Of a DNA stretch of 64,000 nt, positions 35,404 to 44,519 are shown one piece after another; the first letter of the stretch is position 1; each line of letters starts with the position of its first letter. The DNA is from Ruminococcus bromii. GTDB lineage: Bacteria > Bacillota > Clostridia > Oscillospirales > Acutalibacteraceae. Made by a program: the position numbers and the translations under genes. The notes below the pieces were generated by a model, which was not told the origin of the DNA, ran no database searches, and saw only the letters and a list, made by a program, of their open reading frames with translations. Where the stretch lies: NCBI RefSeq assembly GCF_002834225.1, contig NZ_NNSR01000026.1:62001-126000 (forward strand), read 5' to 3'.

Positions 35404-37290
35404 ATGAACAAATCTTTTAAAAAAATCCTCTCAATTGTACTTTCTGTAATGATGATTTCGTCACTTATGACGGTTTCACTTTCAGTAAGCGCAGTTGAAG
35501 ACGGAAAAGTAAGAGTAATTGTCAGAAATGATACATACTCAGTAGAAAACGGTGCTCCGTGGGACGGTGTTCTCGTTGACGAGTGGGTAAGCATTGATAA
35601 TGACTCTACTATGATGTCAGCGGTTGTTGACGCACTCAACAATCACGGTTACACACAGGAGGGTGCTGAGAGTAATTACTTCTCATCAATAAACGGTCTT
35701 GCTGCATCTGACGGTGGTGCAATGAGCGGTTGGATGGGAACACTCAACGATTGGTTTACAAACTACGGTTTCGCTGATATTACCGTTGCAAGCGGCAACC
35801 TTGAGAGCGGTGACGAAATCGCTATTATGTATACTTCAAACGGTTACGGCGAGGATATCGGCGGTACATGGGCAAATAACGATACAACTGTTAAATCGGT
35901 TGAAATCACAGGTGCTGAGCTTACAGGCGAATTTGATCCGTCAGTTACAGACTACACACTCACAATCGGCACACCGTCAGCTGATGTAAATGTAGTTCCT
36001 ACTGCAACTAACAAAAACTTCCAGACAAGAAAATATAAGAATGAATATCTTCCTTCTGACGACAGTGCGTTTTACAAGAGAAGTCAGACGGTTAATGTTT
36101 CTGACGGTGACAAAATTATCATCGGCTGCGGTGATACTGCATGGCCGTCAATGAACACAAGTGAAGGCGGTACTGTATATACATTCACAGTGAAATATGC
36201 TCCTTCCGCAGCTGACACAGTTTCAAACAAGATTGACGAGGTTGCAAAATATCTCGCATCACAGGATGCCCCCACAGTTTCTTCGGTAGGCGGCGAGTGG
36301 ACAGTCCTCGGTCTTGCAAGAGCAGGTAAAATCACAGACGAAATTGCAGACAGTTACTATCAGAATGCAGTTAAGTATGTTGAAGAAAAGGGTTCTGCAA
36401 AGCTTCACAATACTAAATCAACAGACAATTCAAGAGTAATCCTTGCACTTACGGCAATCGGTAAGGATGTTACGGATGTTGCATCATATAACCTTCTTGA
36501 ACCGCTTGCAGATATGGATTATGTTAAGAAGCAGGGTATCAACGGTCCTGTCTTTGCACTCATCGCACTTGATACGGGCGATTATGAAATTCCGCAGACT
36601 GACGCCGCAAATCCCACAACAAGAGAAAAACTCGTACAGACAATTCTTGACGCACAGGTAGCAAACGGTGGCTGGACATTCTTCGGTACAACTGCAGATC
36701 CTGATATGACAGGTATGGCAATTCAGGCACTTGCTCCTTACTATTCATCAAACAGTGATGTTAAAGAAGCAATTGATAAAGCACTCACAGTAATGTCAAA
36801 CGCACAGAATGAAAACGGTGGATTTGCATCATGGGGTTCTGTAAACAGCGAAAGCTGTGCACAGGTACTCGTTGCACTTACAAGCCTTGGAATTGATCCT
36901 ACAAATGATGAAAGATTCATCAAAAACGGCAACACACTCATTGACGCTATGATGAATTTCTCCGCTGAAAACGGATTCGGTCATACAGATACAACATACA
37001 ATCAGATGGCAACTGAACAGGGTTTCTATGCTTTTGTTTCATTTGACCGTCTTGTAAACGGCAAAACTTCACTCTATGATATGACAGACCGACTTGCAGA
37101 AAATTATACCGTAGGCGATGTTAACCTTGACGGTACAGTTTCGGTTGTTGATGCAACACTTGTTCAGAAGGCAGTTCTCAGTCTGGAGATACTTTCAAAG
37201 GTTTCTAACATAAAAGCTGATGTAAACGGTGACGGCGTTATCAATATAGTTGACGCAACACTTATTCAGAAAATTGTTGTAAATGCTTGA
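35404..37290 (+). CDS. Secreted transcobalamin-like protein with dockerin
   Basis: 628 aa from the ATG at 35404 (GGAGG upstream). Order: signal peptide (1-30, cleavage after SVSA); DUF4430 (about 36-145, with SGWMGTLNDWFTNYGFADI); cadherin-like beta-sandwich (about 165-265, with FDPSVTDYTLTI); an alpha/alpha toroid of the prenyltransferase/squalene-cyclase type (about 275-565, with QVANGGWTFFG and NENGGFASWG repeats); and a type I dockerin (about 570-628, two calcium loops DVNLDGTVSVVDAT and DVNGDGVINIVDAT). Animal transcobalamin and intrinsic factor join the same two modules, an alpha6/alpha6 barrel and a DUF4430-like beta domain, around B12. With the riboswitch and ECF genes, I infer an extracellular corrinoid-binding protein attached to a cohesin. 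Confidence 0.85.
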   Translation: MNKSFKKILSIVLSVMMISSLMTVSLSVSAVEDGKVRVIVRNDTYSVENGAPWDGVLVDEWVSIDNDSTMMSAVVDALNNHGYTQEGAESNYFSSINGLAASDGGAMSGWMGTLNDWFTNYGFADITVASGNLESGDEIAIMYTSNGYGEDIGGTWANNDTTVKSVEITGAELTGEFDPSVTDYTLTIGTPSADVNVVPTATNKNFQTRKYKNEYLPSDDSAFYKRSQTVNVSDGDKIIIGCGDTAWPSMNTSEGGTVYTFTVKYAPSAADTVSNKIDEVAKYLASQDAPTVSSVGGEWTVLGLARAGKITDEIADSYYQNAVKYVEEKGSAKLHNTKSTDNSRVILALTAIGKDVTDVASYNLLEPLADMDYVKKQGINGPVFALIALDTGDYEIPQTDAANPTTREKLVQTILDAQVANGGWTFFGTTADPDMTGMAIQALAPYYSSNSDVKEAIDKALTVMSNAQNENGGFASWGSVNSESCAQVLVALTSLGIDPTNDERFIKNGNTLIDAMMNFSAENGFGHTDTTYNQMATEQGFYAFVSFDRLVNGKTSLYDMTDRLAENYTVGDVNLDGTVSVVDATLVQKAVLSLEILSKVSNIKADVNGDGVINIVDATLIQKIVVNA

Positions 37291-37307
37291 TTAGCTTAAT
37301 TGTAAAT

Positions 37308-38255
37308 ATGGAAAAGCTGAAAAAATTCGTTAAGAAAAATCAAGTACTCTTAATTGCTGTTTGCGTTTGTATTGCCGCACTTACTGCAACATTTTTTGCA
37401 GGCGGCAACCTTTCTGACAGTAAAGTTCAAACAGCGTCAACAGCTTCCTCAATATCGACAACAAGTGCAGACACAGAAACAACTTCTGTGTCTGCAACAG
37501 AGAAAATCACTCAAAGCCCCACCGATTCTACAAAATCGAACAAAGACAACAAAAATAAAAAGGATAAAAAAGACAATAAAAATTCCGAAGACAAAAAGAA
37601 CAGCAAGGTCAGTTCGCAGAACAGCAGCAGTTCTTCTGTTGAAAAAAGTGAAAAAACCGAGCAGGTTTCAGGCAACAGTACTTCGGATAAGAAAAAGCCG
37701 TCTTCTTCATCAAACAGTTCTTCAAAACCGAACAAAAAGAATGATGTTCAGCCTACGACACAGGATAAGTACAAAACCGATCCCGTGCCGTCGGGAAAAC
37801 CAAAGCCGGTTGAGCCGCAGGAGCAGGAAACAAAGGATACAAACCTTTATTGTACCTTTACAATAACCTGTTCAACAATTCTTAACAATATAGATGACCT
37901 TGATCCCGAAAAAATTGAACTCGTTCCAAAGGACGGTATAATCTTCAAAAAACAGAAGATTCAATTCAAAGAGGGCGAATCAGTTTTTGATGTTCTCAAA
38001 AGGGTTTGTATGGATAACAATATTCATATGGAATCAAGCTGGACTCCTATGTATAATTCCGCTTATATTGAAGGAATTAACAACCTCTACGAATTTGACT
38101 GCGGTTCTCTTTCGGGTTGGATGTACAAGGTCAACGAATGGTTTCCAAACTACGGCTGTTCACGATATGAGCTAAAAAACGGCGATGATGTAGTCTGGTG
38201 TTATACATGTGATTTGGGTTATGATGTAGGCGGAGGATACGCAACAGGAGAGTAA
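37308..38255 (+). CDS. Membrane-anchored DUF4430 protein
   Basis: 315 aa. An N-terminal membrane helix or signal anchor (LLIAVCVCIAALTATFFAGG, about 14-33) precedes a long Ser/Lys/Thr/Asn-rich linker (about 35-180, very low complexity) and a C-terminal DUF4430 domain (about 185-312, with GSLSGWMYKVNEWFPNYGC). The start is uncertain: this ATG has no good ribosome binding site, and a TTG at 37287 overlaps the stop of the preceding gene. It probably presents the DUF4430 domain through the wall near the ECF transporter; corrinoid binding is inferred from the operon. Confidence 0.8.
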   Translation: MEKLKKFVKKNQVLLIAVCVCIAALTATFFAGGNLSDSKVQTASTASSISTTSADTETTSVSATEKITQSPTDSTKSNKDNKNKKDKKDNKNSEDKKNSKVSSQNSSSSSVEKSEKTEQVSGNSTSDKKKPSSSSNSSSKPNKKNDVQPTTQDKYKTDPVPSGKPKPVEPQEQETKDTNLYCTFTITCSTILNNIDDLDPEKIELVPKDGIIFKKQKIQFKEGESVFDVLKRVCMDNNIHMESSWTPMYNSAYIEGINNLYEFDCGSLSGWMYKVNEWFPNYGCSRYELKNGDDVVWCYTCDLGYDVGGGYATGE

Positions 38256-38257
38256 CG

Positions 38258-39148
38258 ATGAAGGATACCTTTTCAAATATGCATCCCTTTATCAATTTTA
38301 TATTTTTTGCACTTACAATAGGGTTCACGATGTTCATCATGAACCCTGTTTGTCTTGCTGTCAGTTTTTCATGCGCGCTTGTAACCGCTTTATACCTTAA
38401 CGGCAAAAAAGCTGTGAGATTGTCACTTGTTTTTCTTTTGCCTATGATACTCTTGATAGTTCTCATAAATCCTGTTTTTAATCATGAAGGAATGACTATA
38501 CTCACATATTTTCCGTGGGATAACCCACTAACCCTCGAATCAATCGTTTACGGTATTGCAAGTGCATTTTTGCTGTCATCCACAGTTTTGTGGTTTTCTT
38601 CATTCAATGCAGTAATCACTTCCGACAAGGTAGTTTTCCTGTTTGGCAGAATAATGCCGTCATTGAGTCTGGTGATTTCAATGGCATTGCGTTTTGTTCC
38701 AAGGTTTTCGGCACAAATGAAACTTGTGCGTAATGCACAACACACAATCGGGAGAGATATAGACGAAGGAACATTGTTTCAAAGAATAAGAAATGCGGTA
38801 AAAATTCTTTCGATTATGATAACATGGTCACTTGAAAACGCAATTGAAACAGCCGATTCAATGAAAAGCAGAGGCCACGGTCTTAAAGGCAGAACATCCT
38901 ATTCACTTTATAAATTTGACAAAAGAGACGCATTTATGCTTTGCACAATCCTTTTTACCGGATTGGTACTTATGATTTTGCTTTTTACAAACGCAATAAA
39001 ATTCAGATACTATCCGTCAATCAAGGGCGATTTGTTTACGGTGCAAAGTATTATTTTTTATATATTCTACACATTTTTAATGCTGATTCCGTTATCTGTA
39101 AATGTTGGGGAGGGGTTAAAATGGAAACATATGCAATCAAAAATCTGA
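38258..39148 (+). CDS. ecfT: ECF transporter transmembrane subunit EcfT
   Basis: 296 aa. CbiQ/EcfT family: about five to six membrane helices with a cytoplasmic coupling region (about 135-220) holding VPRFSAQMKLVRNAQ and the ADSMKSRGHG motif that contacts the ATPases. GGAGAG lies 6 nt before the ATG, 2 nt after the previous gene. It overlaps the next gene by 28 nt. It should link the S domain and ATPases of the downstream fusion protein. Confidence 0.9.
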   Translation: MKDTFSNMHPFINFIFFALTIGFTMFIMNPVCLAVSFSCALVTALYLNGKKAVRLSLVFLLPMILLIVLINPVFNHEGMTILTYFPWDNPLTLESIVYGIASAFLLSSTVLWFSSFNAVITSDKVVFLFGRIMPSLSLVISMALRFVPRFSAQMKLVRNAQHTIGRDIDEGTLFQRIRNAVKILSIMITWSLENAIETADSMKSRGHGLKGRTSYSLYKFDKRDAFMLCTILFTGLVLMILLFTNAIKFRYYPSIKGDLFTVQSIIFYIFYTFLMLIPLSVNVGEGLKWKHMQSKI

Positions 39149-41781
39149 GTTTTCGATACCCCGAAACCGGTATTGATGTACTTAAAGATATTACTTTCAG
39201 CGTAAATGAGGGCGAGTTTATCACAGTCTGCGGTCCGTCAGGCTGCGGAAAAAGCACACTTCTCAGACATCTGAAACCCGATCTTTCACCGCACGGTGTT
39301 CTTTCGGGAGAAATATTCTTTGAAGAAAAACCTATATCAGACCTTTCTCACAGGGAGCAAAGCAGTAAAATCGGCTTTGTTATGCAATCACCTGAAAATC
39401 AGATTGTTACCGATAAGGTATGGCACGAACTTGCTTTCGGACTTGAAAGTCTTGGTTATGACAACAATACAATCCGAAAAAGAGTTGCCGAAACAGCTTC
39501 ATTTTTCGGAATCCAAAATTATTTTGAAAAAAGTGTTCTCGAACTTTCGGGCGGACAAAAGCAAATTTTAAACCTTGCTTCAATTATGGCAATGCAACCG
39601 TCCGTTCTCATTTTGGATGAACCGACAAGCCAACTCGATCCGATTGCGGCAAGCGAATTTTTGCACTGCGTTTCACGCATAAATCACGAACTGGGGACAA
39701 CGGTAATAATAACGGAACACAGACTTGATGAGGTACTTCCGCTTTCAGACAGGGTGCTTGTCATCGAAAACAACGGAATTTCAGCTTTTGACTCTCCTCA
39801 AAAGGTCGGAAAAATTCTTAAAGAAAAAGACAGTAAAACATTTCTTTCTATGCCTGCTCCGATGCAGATATGGCAGGCTGTTACAGAAAATGACAATACC
39901 GACTGTCCCGTAACTGTTCCAAGCGGCAAAAAGTGGCTTTCGGAATATGCCCAAAATCATAAAATGTATGAGCTCACGCCCGAAAACATTCAGAAACATT
40001 CTGATAAAGAAGCAGTAAGTCTTAATGATATTTGGTTCAGGTACGAAAAGTCGGGTGCAGATGTACTAAAAGGTCTTTCGCTAAAAATATATCAGGGGGA
40101 ATTTGCGGCTATACTCGGCGGTAACGGAATGGGAAAATCAACCGCTTTGTCAATTATCTGTTCACTTAACAAGCCATACAGAGGCAAAGTTGAAATCTCT
40201 CCGCTTAACAAAAATTCTTTTGACACGCTCGTAGCAGCATTACCCCAAAATCCGCAGACACTGTTTTTGAAAAAAACTGTACTTGAAGATTTATACGAAG
40301 TATTTGACGGCAGAAAAATCAGCAAGGAGGAAAAAGAAAAACGGGTTACCGCAGCGGTAAAGCTGTGCAGACTTGAAAGTCTCTGCAATCGCCATCCTTA
40401 TGATTTATCCGGCGGTGAACAGCAGAGAGCGGCTCTTGCAAAAATTCTTCTCATAAGACCTCAAATTCTTTTGCTTGATGAACCTACAAAGGGACTTGAT
40501 GCCGAATTCAAGATTGAGTTTGCTCAGATTATATACGACCTCAATAAAGCCGGCATAACCGTTCTCATGGTAAGTCACGATGTAGAGTTCTGCGCTGTAT
40601 ATCCAAGCCGCTGTCTGATGTTTTTTAACGGTGAAGTTGTGTCGGAAGGTACACCGAGAACTTTCTTTTCGTCAAACAGCTTTTATTCCACCTCTGCAAG
40701 CCGGATGTCAAAAGGCATAATAGATAACGCAGTATCATCAAATGATGTCATATATGCATGCACAGGTCAAAACAGAGATATTCAAATTGACAGGAACACG
40801 CCTGATATTGACCTTTTTAAAAACGACACGGAAAATATTCCTCGCCCAAAAAACAAAGCTGAAAATAAAAAGCTTTCTTTTTTAAAAAAAATCTGCGGAT
40901 TTTTTGGTGCAGTACTGTTCATACTCGGTCTGATTGTAAATCTGGAATATATTCCGAGTTTTTCAGCCAAAACTTTGCCTACCTGGTTCAACTGGGGAAT
41001 TATCGGAGTATCTGTTGCGTTGCTTATGATTGCTTTCGGAACAAAATCAAAACGACCGATTGACCTGCCGAGAAAAAGTTCAAAACTGAGTAAAAGAACC
41101 GTCAGTATGGCAATTATGGTTTTGCTTGCGATTCCTGTTACAATTTTTGTAGGAATGACATATCTTCAGGATCAGAAATATCTTTTTATTTCACTTCTTG
41201 TTATGATTGAATGTATGGTTCCGTTTTTTCTTGTTTTTGAAGGCAGGCACCCAAAAGCGAGAGAGCTTGTCATAATTTCCGTTCTATGTGCAATAGCAGT
41301 TGCAGGACGACTTGCATTTACAATGTTGCCTCAGTTCAAGCCCGTTGTGGCAATTGTGATAATTTCGGGAGTAGCATTCGGCGGTGAATCGGGATTTCTT
41401 GTCGGTGCTGTAAGTATGCTTGTTTCAAATCTTATGTTCGGTCAAGGACCTTGGACGCCGTGGCAAATGTTTGCGGCAGGGATAATAGGCTTCATTGGCG
41501 GTATTCTCTTTAAGAAAGGTCTTTTGGGCAGAACAAGGACTTCGCTCTGTATATACGGTTTCATTGCCACAATGGTCATTTACGGCGGACTTATGAACCT
41601 TTATTCGGCACTCACATCACATTCCGCATTTAATCTAAATATGCTCATAACTTTTTATGTTCAGGGCTTTCCGATGGATATTGTTCACGCAGTTTCGACT
41701 GTTATATTTCTGTTTTTCGGAGCAGAACCTATGCTTGAAAAGCTTGACAGAATTAAAGTTAAGTACGGACTTATCGAATAA
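39121..41781 (+). CDS. Fused EcfA-EcfA'-EcfS energy-coupling factor protein
   Basis: 886 aa from the ATG at 39121 (GGGGAGG upstream; the longer frame lies inside ecfT). First ABC ATPase (about 1-235): Walker A GPSGCGKST, LSGGQKQ, LILDEPTSQLD. Second ABC ATPase (about 300-515): GGNGMGKST, LSGGEQQ, LLLDEPTKGLD. After a linker come about eight membrane helices (from about 585), the last part being an ECF substrate-binding domain with RLAFTMLPQFKPVVAIVIISG and FGQGPWTPWQM. Both ATPases and the S component are thus one chain, leaving only EcfT separate. The S domain, riboswitch and DUF4430 neighbours point to a corrinoid as substrate (CbrT-like role), which is inferred. Confidence 0.9.
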   Translation: METYAIKNLSFRYPETGIDVLKDITFSVNEGEFITVCGPSGCGKSTLLRHLKPDLSPHGVLSGEIFFEEKPISDLSHREQSSKIGFVMQSPENQIVTDKVWHELAFGLESLGYDNNTIRKRVAETASFFGIQNYFEKSVLELSGGQKQILNLASIMAMQPSVLILDEPTSQLDPIAASEFLHCVSRINHELGTTVIITEHRLDEVLPLSDRVLVIENNGISAFDSPQKVGKILKEKDSKTFLSMPAPMQIWQAVTENDNTDCPVTVPSGKKWLSEYAQNHKMYELTPENIQKHSDKEAVSLNDIWFRYEKSGADVLKGLSLKIYQGEFAAILGGNGMGKSTALSIICSLNKPYRGKVEISPLNKNSFDTLVAALPQNPQTLFLKKTVLEDLYEVFDGRKISKEEKEKRVTAAVKLCRLESLCNRHPYDLSGGEQQRAALAKILLIRPQILLLDEPTKGLDAEFKIEFAQIIYDLNKAGITVLMVSHDVEFCAVYPSRCLMFFNGEVVSEGTPRTFFSSNSFYSTSASRMSKGIIDNAVSSNDVIYACTGQNRDIQIDRNTPDIDLFKNDTENIPRPKNKAENKKLSFLKKICGFFGAVLFILGLIVNLEYIPSFSAKTLPTWFNWGIIGVSVALLMIAFGTKSKRPIDLPRKSSKLSKRTVSMAIMVLLAIPVTIFVGMTYLQDQKYLFISLLVMIECMVPFFLVFEGRHPKARELVIISVLCAIAVAGRLAFTMLPQFKPVVAIVIISGVAFGGESGFLVGAVSMLVSNLMFGQGPWTPWQMFAAGIIGFIGGILFKKGLLGRTRTSLCIYGFIATMVIYGGLMNLYSALTSHSAFNLNMLITFYVQGFPMDIVHAVSTVIFLFFGAEPMLEKLDRIKVKYGLIE

Positions 41782-41786
41782 ACCTA

Positions 41787-41818
41787 AACAGCAGATAAAA
41801 TTTCTGCTGTTTTTTTGT
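41787..41818 (+). terminator. Rho-independent terminator of the corrinoid operon
   Basis: Perfect 9-bp stem AACAGCAGA/TCTGCTGTT, 7-nt loop, run of seven T. Confidence 0.9.
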
Positions 41819-41848
41819 GCTGTAATTCAAAAATTTTCGGCAAAAGTA

Positions 41849-41877
41849 TGGACATAATCCGAAAATAATATTATAAT
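41849..41877 (+). promoter_or_regulatory. Promoter of the PurF-like gene
   Basis: TGGACA at 41849-41854, 17-nt spacer, TATAAT at 41872-41877. The leader is about 90 nt; no purine riboswitch is seen in it. Confidence 0.68.
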
Positions 41878-41976
41878 TTTGGTGTGTCTGATTTTAATCA
41901 AACAGTATTTACAATCTAAAACGGCAAACTGTAAATACTTTTAATTCAGAATTAAAAAGGTTAAAGGAGAAAAAAC

Positions 41977-43386
41977 ATGGGCGGATTTATGGGTGTTGCA
42001 GCAAAACAGGACTGCGTATTCGACTTATACTTTGGAATTGACTATCATTCACACCTTGGTACAAGAAGAGGCGGTATGGTTGTTTATGACAAAGAAAAAG
42101 GATTTGACAGATCAATCCACAATATTGAAAATGCACCTTTCAGAACTAAATTTGATAAAGATATGCAGAGTATGAAAGGCAAATTCGGTATCGGCTGTAT
42201 TTCCGACTACGAACCTCAGCCTCTTATTGTTCGTTCACATCACGGTACATACGCAATTACCACCGTAAGCAAAATCAATAATACAGATGAACTTGTTGAA
42301 GAAATTTTTGAAAGAGGCGGTTCGCATTTTCTTGAAATGAGCGGCGGTGAAATCAACGCAACCGAGCTTATTGCAACTCTAATCAATCAAAAAGAAAACC
42401 TTGTTGACGGCATAAGCTATGCTCTTGAAAAAGTTGACGGCTCTGTTTCGCTCCTGTTGATGAATAAAAACGGCATCTATTGCGCAAGAGATAAGTACGG
42501 CAGAACTCCTGTTGTTATCGGCAAAAAAGAAGATGCATTTTGTGTGGCGTTTGAATGTTTCTCATACAAAAACCTCGGCTACAATGATTATAAAGAACTC
42601 GGACCGGGTGAGATTACGGTAATTACAGACCAAAACTGCATTACACTCAAAAAGCCCGGCGATAAAATGAAAATCTGTACTTTTCTGTGGGTTTACTACG
42701 GCTATCCTGCAAGCTCATATGAGGGTACAAGTGTTGAGCAAATGCGTTACAACTGCGGTGCAAAAATGGCTGAAAGAGATTCCGTAAAGCCCGATATCGT
42801 TGCAGGTGTACCCGATTCAGGCATTGCTCACGCAGTAGGCTATGCAAATGCATCGGGAATCCCGTTCTCAAGACCGTTTATTAAATATACACCTACTTGG
42901 CCGAGATCATTTATGCCGACAATACAGAGTCAGCGTAATCTTATTGCAAAAATGAAGCTTCTCGCAGTTGAGGATTTAATCAGAGGAAAGAGCCTTCTCC
43001 TTATTGATGACTCAATTGTAAGAGGCACACAGCTTCGTGAAACAACGGAATATCTTTTTGAAAGCGGTGCAAAAGAGGTTCATATCAGACCTGCGTGTCC
43101 TCCGCTTGTATACGGCTGTAAGTATCTTAACTTCTCAAGATCATCTTCTGAAATGGATCTCATCACAAGACGAGTTATTGAAAGACTTGAGAACGGCAAT
43201 GTTACAGACGAAATTCTTCAGGAATACACAAATCCCGATTCTGAAAAATACGAGCAGATGGTTGATGAAATCTGTAAAGAACTCAAGTTCACATCCTTGC
43301 GTTTTAACAGGCTTGACGATATGCTTGATTCCTGCGGAATTGACAAATGCAAACTCTGTACTTATTGTTGGGACGGTAAGGAATAA
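41977..43386 (+). CDS. PurF-like amidophosphoribosyltransferase paralogue
   Basis: 469 aa, AAAGGAG upstream. The N-terminal Ntn glutaminase fold and C-terminal phosphoribosyltransferase domain of PurF are both present. Seen: LGTRRGGMVVYD, GKFGIGCIS, the PRPP-binding LLLIDDSIVRGTQ, VAGVPDSGIAHAVGYA, and a C-terminal Cys cluster CGIDKCKLCTYCW that may bind an iron-sulfur cluster. The catalytic nucleophile is missing: PurF begins MCGI(F)GV after processing, but this protein reads MGGFMGV. It therefore cannot use glutamine in the normal way and could use ammonia, be regulatory, or have another reaction. It stands alone, not in a purine operon. Confidence 0.85.
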   Translation: MGGFMGVAAKQDCVFDLYFGIDYHSHLGTRRGGMVVYDKEKGFDRSIHNIENAPFRTKFDKDMQSMKGKFGIGCISDYEPQPLIVRSHHGTYAITTVSKINNTDELVEEIFERGGSHFLEMSGGEINATELIATLINQKENLVDGISYALEKVDGSVSLLLMNKNGIYCARDKYGRTPVVIGKKEDAFCVAFECFSYKNLGYNDYKELGPGEITVITDQNCITLKKPGDKMKICTFLWVYYGYPASSYEGTSVEQMRYNCGAKMAERDSVKPDIVAGVPDSGIAHAVGYANASGIPFSRPFIKYTPTWPRSFMPTIQSQRNLIAKMKLLAVEDLIRGKSLLLIDDSIVRGTQLRETTEYLFESGAKEVHIRPACPPLVYGCKYLNFSRSSSEMDLITRRVIERLENGNVTDEILQEYTNPDSEKYEQMVDEICKELKFTSLRFNRLDDMLDSCGIDKCKLCTYCWDGKE

Positions 43387-43407
43387 TTAAATTTTATTTA
43401 TAAAAAT

Positions 43408-43453
43408 AAGGCATTTGCAATGAGAGTTCTCAAAGCAAATGCCTTTTGTTTTT
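43408..43453. terminator. Bidirectional terminator between the PurF-like gene and map
   Basis: 11-bp stem AAGGCATTTGC/GCAAATGCCTT around a 16-nt loop, T-rich on the plus strand and A-rich before the stem. Confidence 0.82.
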
Positions 43454-43455
43454 AC

Positions 43456-44328
43456 TTAGTATGCAATAATTTCGTAGCCATCCTCAGTTACAAGAACCTG
43501 AATTTCCCACTGAGCAGACATTGAGTTATCTTCTGTATAGATAGTCCAGCCGTTATCCTCATCAACGAAAATATCAGGTTTTCCTGCGTTTACCATAGGT
43601 TCAATAGTAAAAATCATACCGGGTACCATAAGCATTTCCGTACCTTTTTTAGAAATGTAACTTACCCATGGATCTTCGTGAAATTCAAGACCGATTCCAT
43701 GACCTCCTACTTCACGAACAACAGAGTAACCTTTACTCTTTACATAATCATTGACAGCCTGACCCATATCTCCGAGAAAGCCCCAAGGCTTAACCTGTTT
43801 GAGTCCTTCATAAACTGCATTTTTTGTTTCTTCAACAAGCTTTCTGTTTTCCTCGCTTACATTACCGATACAAAACATTCTTGAAGAATCGGAGAAATAT
43901 CCGTTCAAATTAGTTGAAACATCAACATTGATTATATCGCCATCTTTGATTATTACATCTTCCGACGGAATACCGTGACAAACTTCGTTGTTTATTGAAG
44001 TACATACGCTCTTGGGGAATCCCTCAAAATTAAGGGGAGCCGGAACACCGCCCATTTTGGTTGTGATATCATACACCCACTTATCAATTTCAGCTGTGCT
44101 GATACCCGCCTTAATATGTTCTGCAACATAATCAAGAACAGCAATATTAATCTTCGCACTCTCCTTGATTTTTTCAATCTGCTCAGCATTTTTCAAGATT
44201 TCATGGGAGGGAACAATGTGACCCGCAACCTCAAATTCCTCAATTTTTTCATCAAAATCTATATGACATTTTTTATACTTTTTTCCGCTGCCACACCAGC
44301 AAGGATCATTTCTGCCAGGTTTTTCCAT
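43456..44328 (-). CDS. map: Methionine aminopeptidase with N-terminal SEC-C motif
   Basis: 290 aa. Removes the initiator methionine from new proteins. The first 25 residues carry a SEC-C zinc motif (PGRNDPCWCGSGKKYKKCH), which may tether it to the ribosome. The type I catalytic domain follows, with metal ligands in DIINVDVSTN, GYFSDSSRMF, the His in EVGGHGIGLEFHEDP, FTIEPMVN and the last Glu in AQWEIQVLVTEDG. GGAAGT lies upstream of the ATG. Confidence 0.95.
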   Translation of the reverse strand: MEKPGRNDPCWCGSGKKYKKCHIDFDEKIEEFEVAGHIVPSHEILKNAEQIEKIKESAKINIAVLDYVAEHIKAGISTAEIDKWVYDITTKMGGVPAPLNFEGFPKSVCTSINNEVCHGIPSEDVIIKDGDIINVDVSTNLNGYFSDSSRMFCIGNVSEENRKLVEETKNAVYEGLKQVKPWGFLGDMGQAVNDYVKSKGYSVVREVGGHGIGLEFHEDPWVSYISKKGTEMLMVPGMIFTIEPMVNAGKPDIFVDEDNGWTIYTEDNSMSAQWEIQVLVTEDGYEIIAY

Positions 44329-44519
44329 TTTACTAACTTCCTTTCATTTTTCCAATTCATAATCTTTGATAATTATACCACCAAACAAATTTTATTACAA
44401 CATCTTTGTCATATGCAAAAATCCAAAAGAAAAATCTTGTCAGAAAAAGTTTTGTAGTATATACTGAATAAGTAATATATAATCTCACACTCGGCATATT
44501 TTTATGCAGAGGTGTTTGT

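Noticed and set aside
37354..37866. 170-codon frame within the Ser/Lys linker of the second DUF4430 gene
   Set aside because: Shadow frame created by AAA-rich linker codons; the main frame has the anchor and domain.
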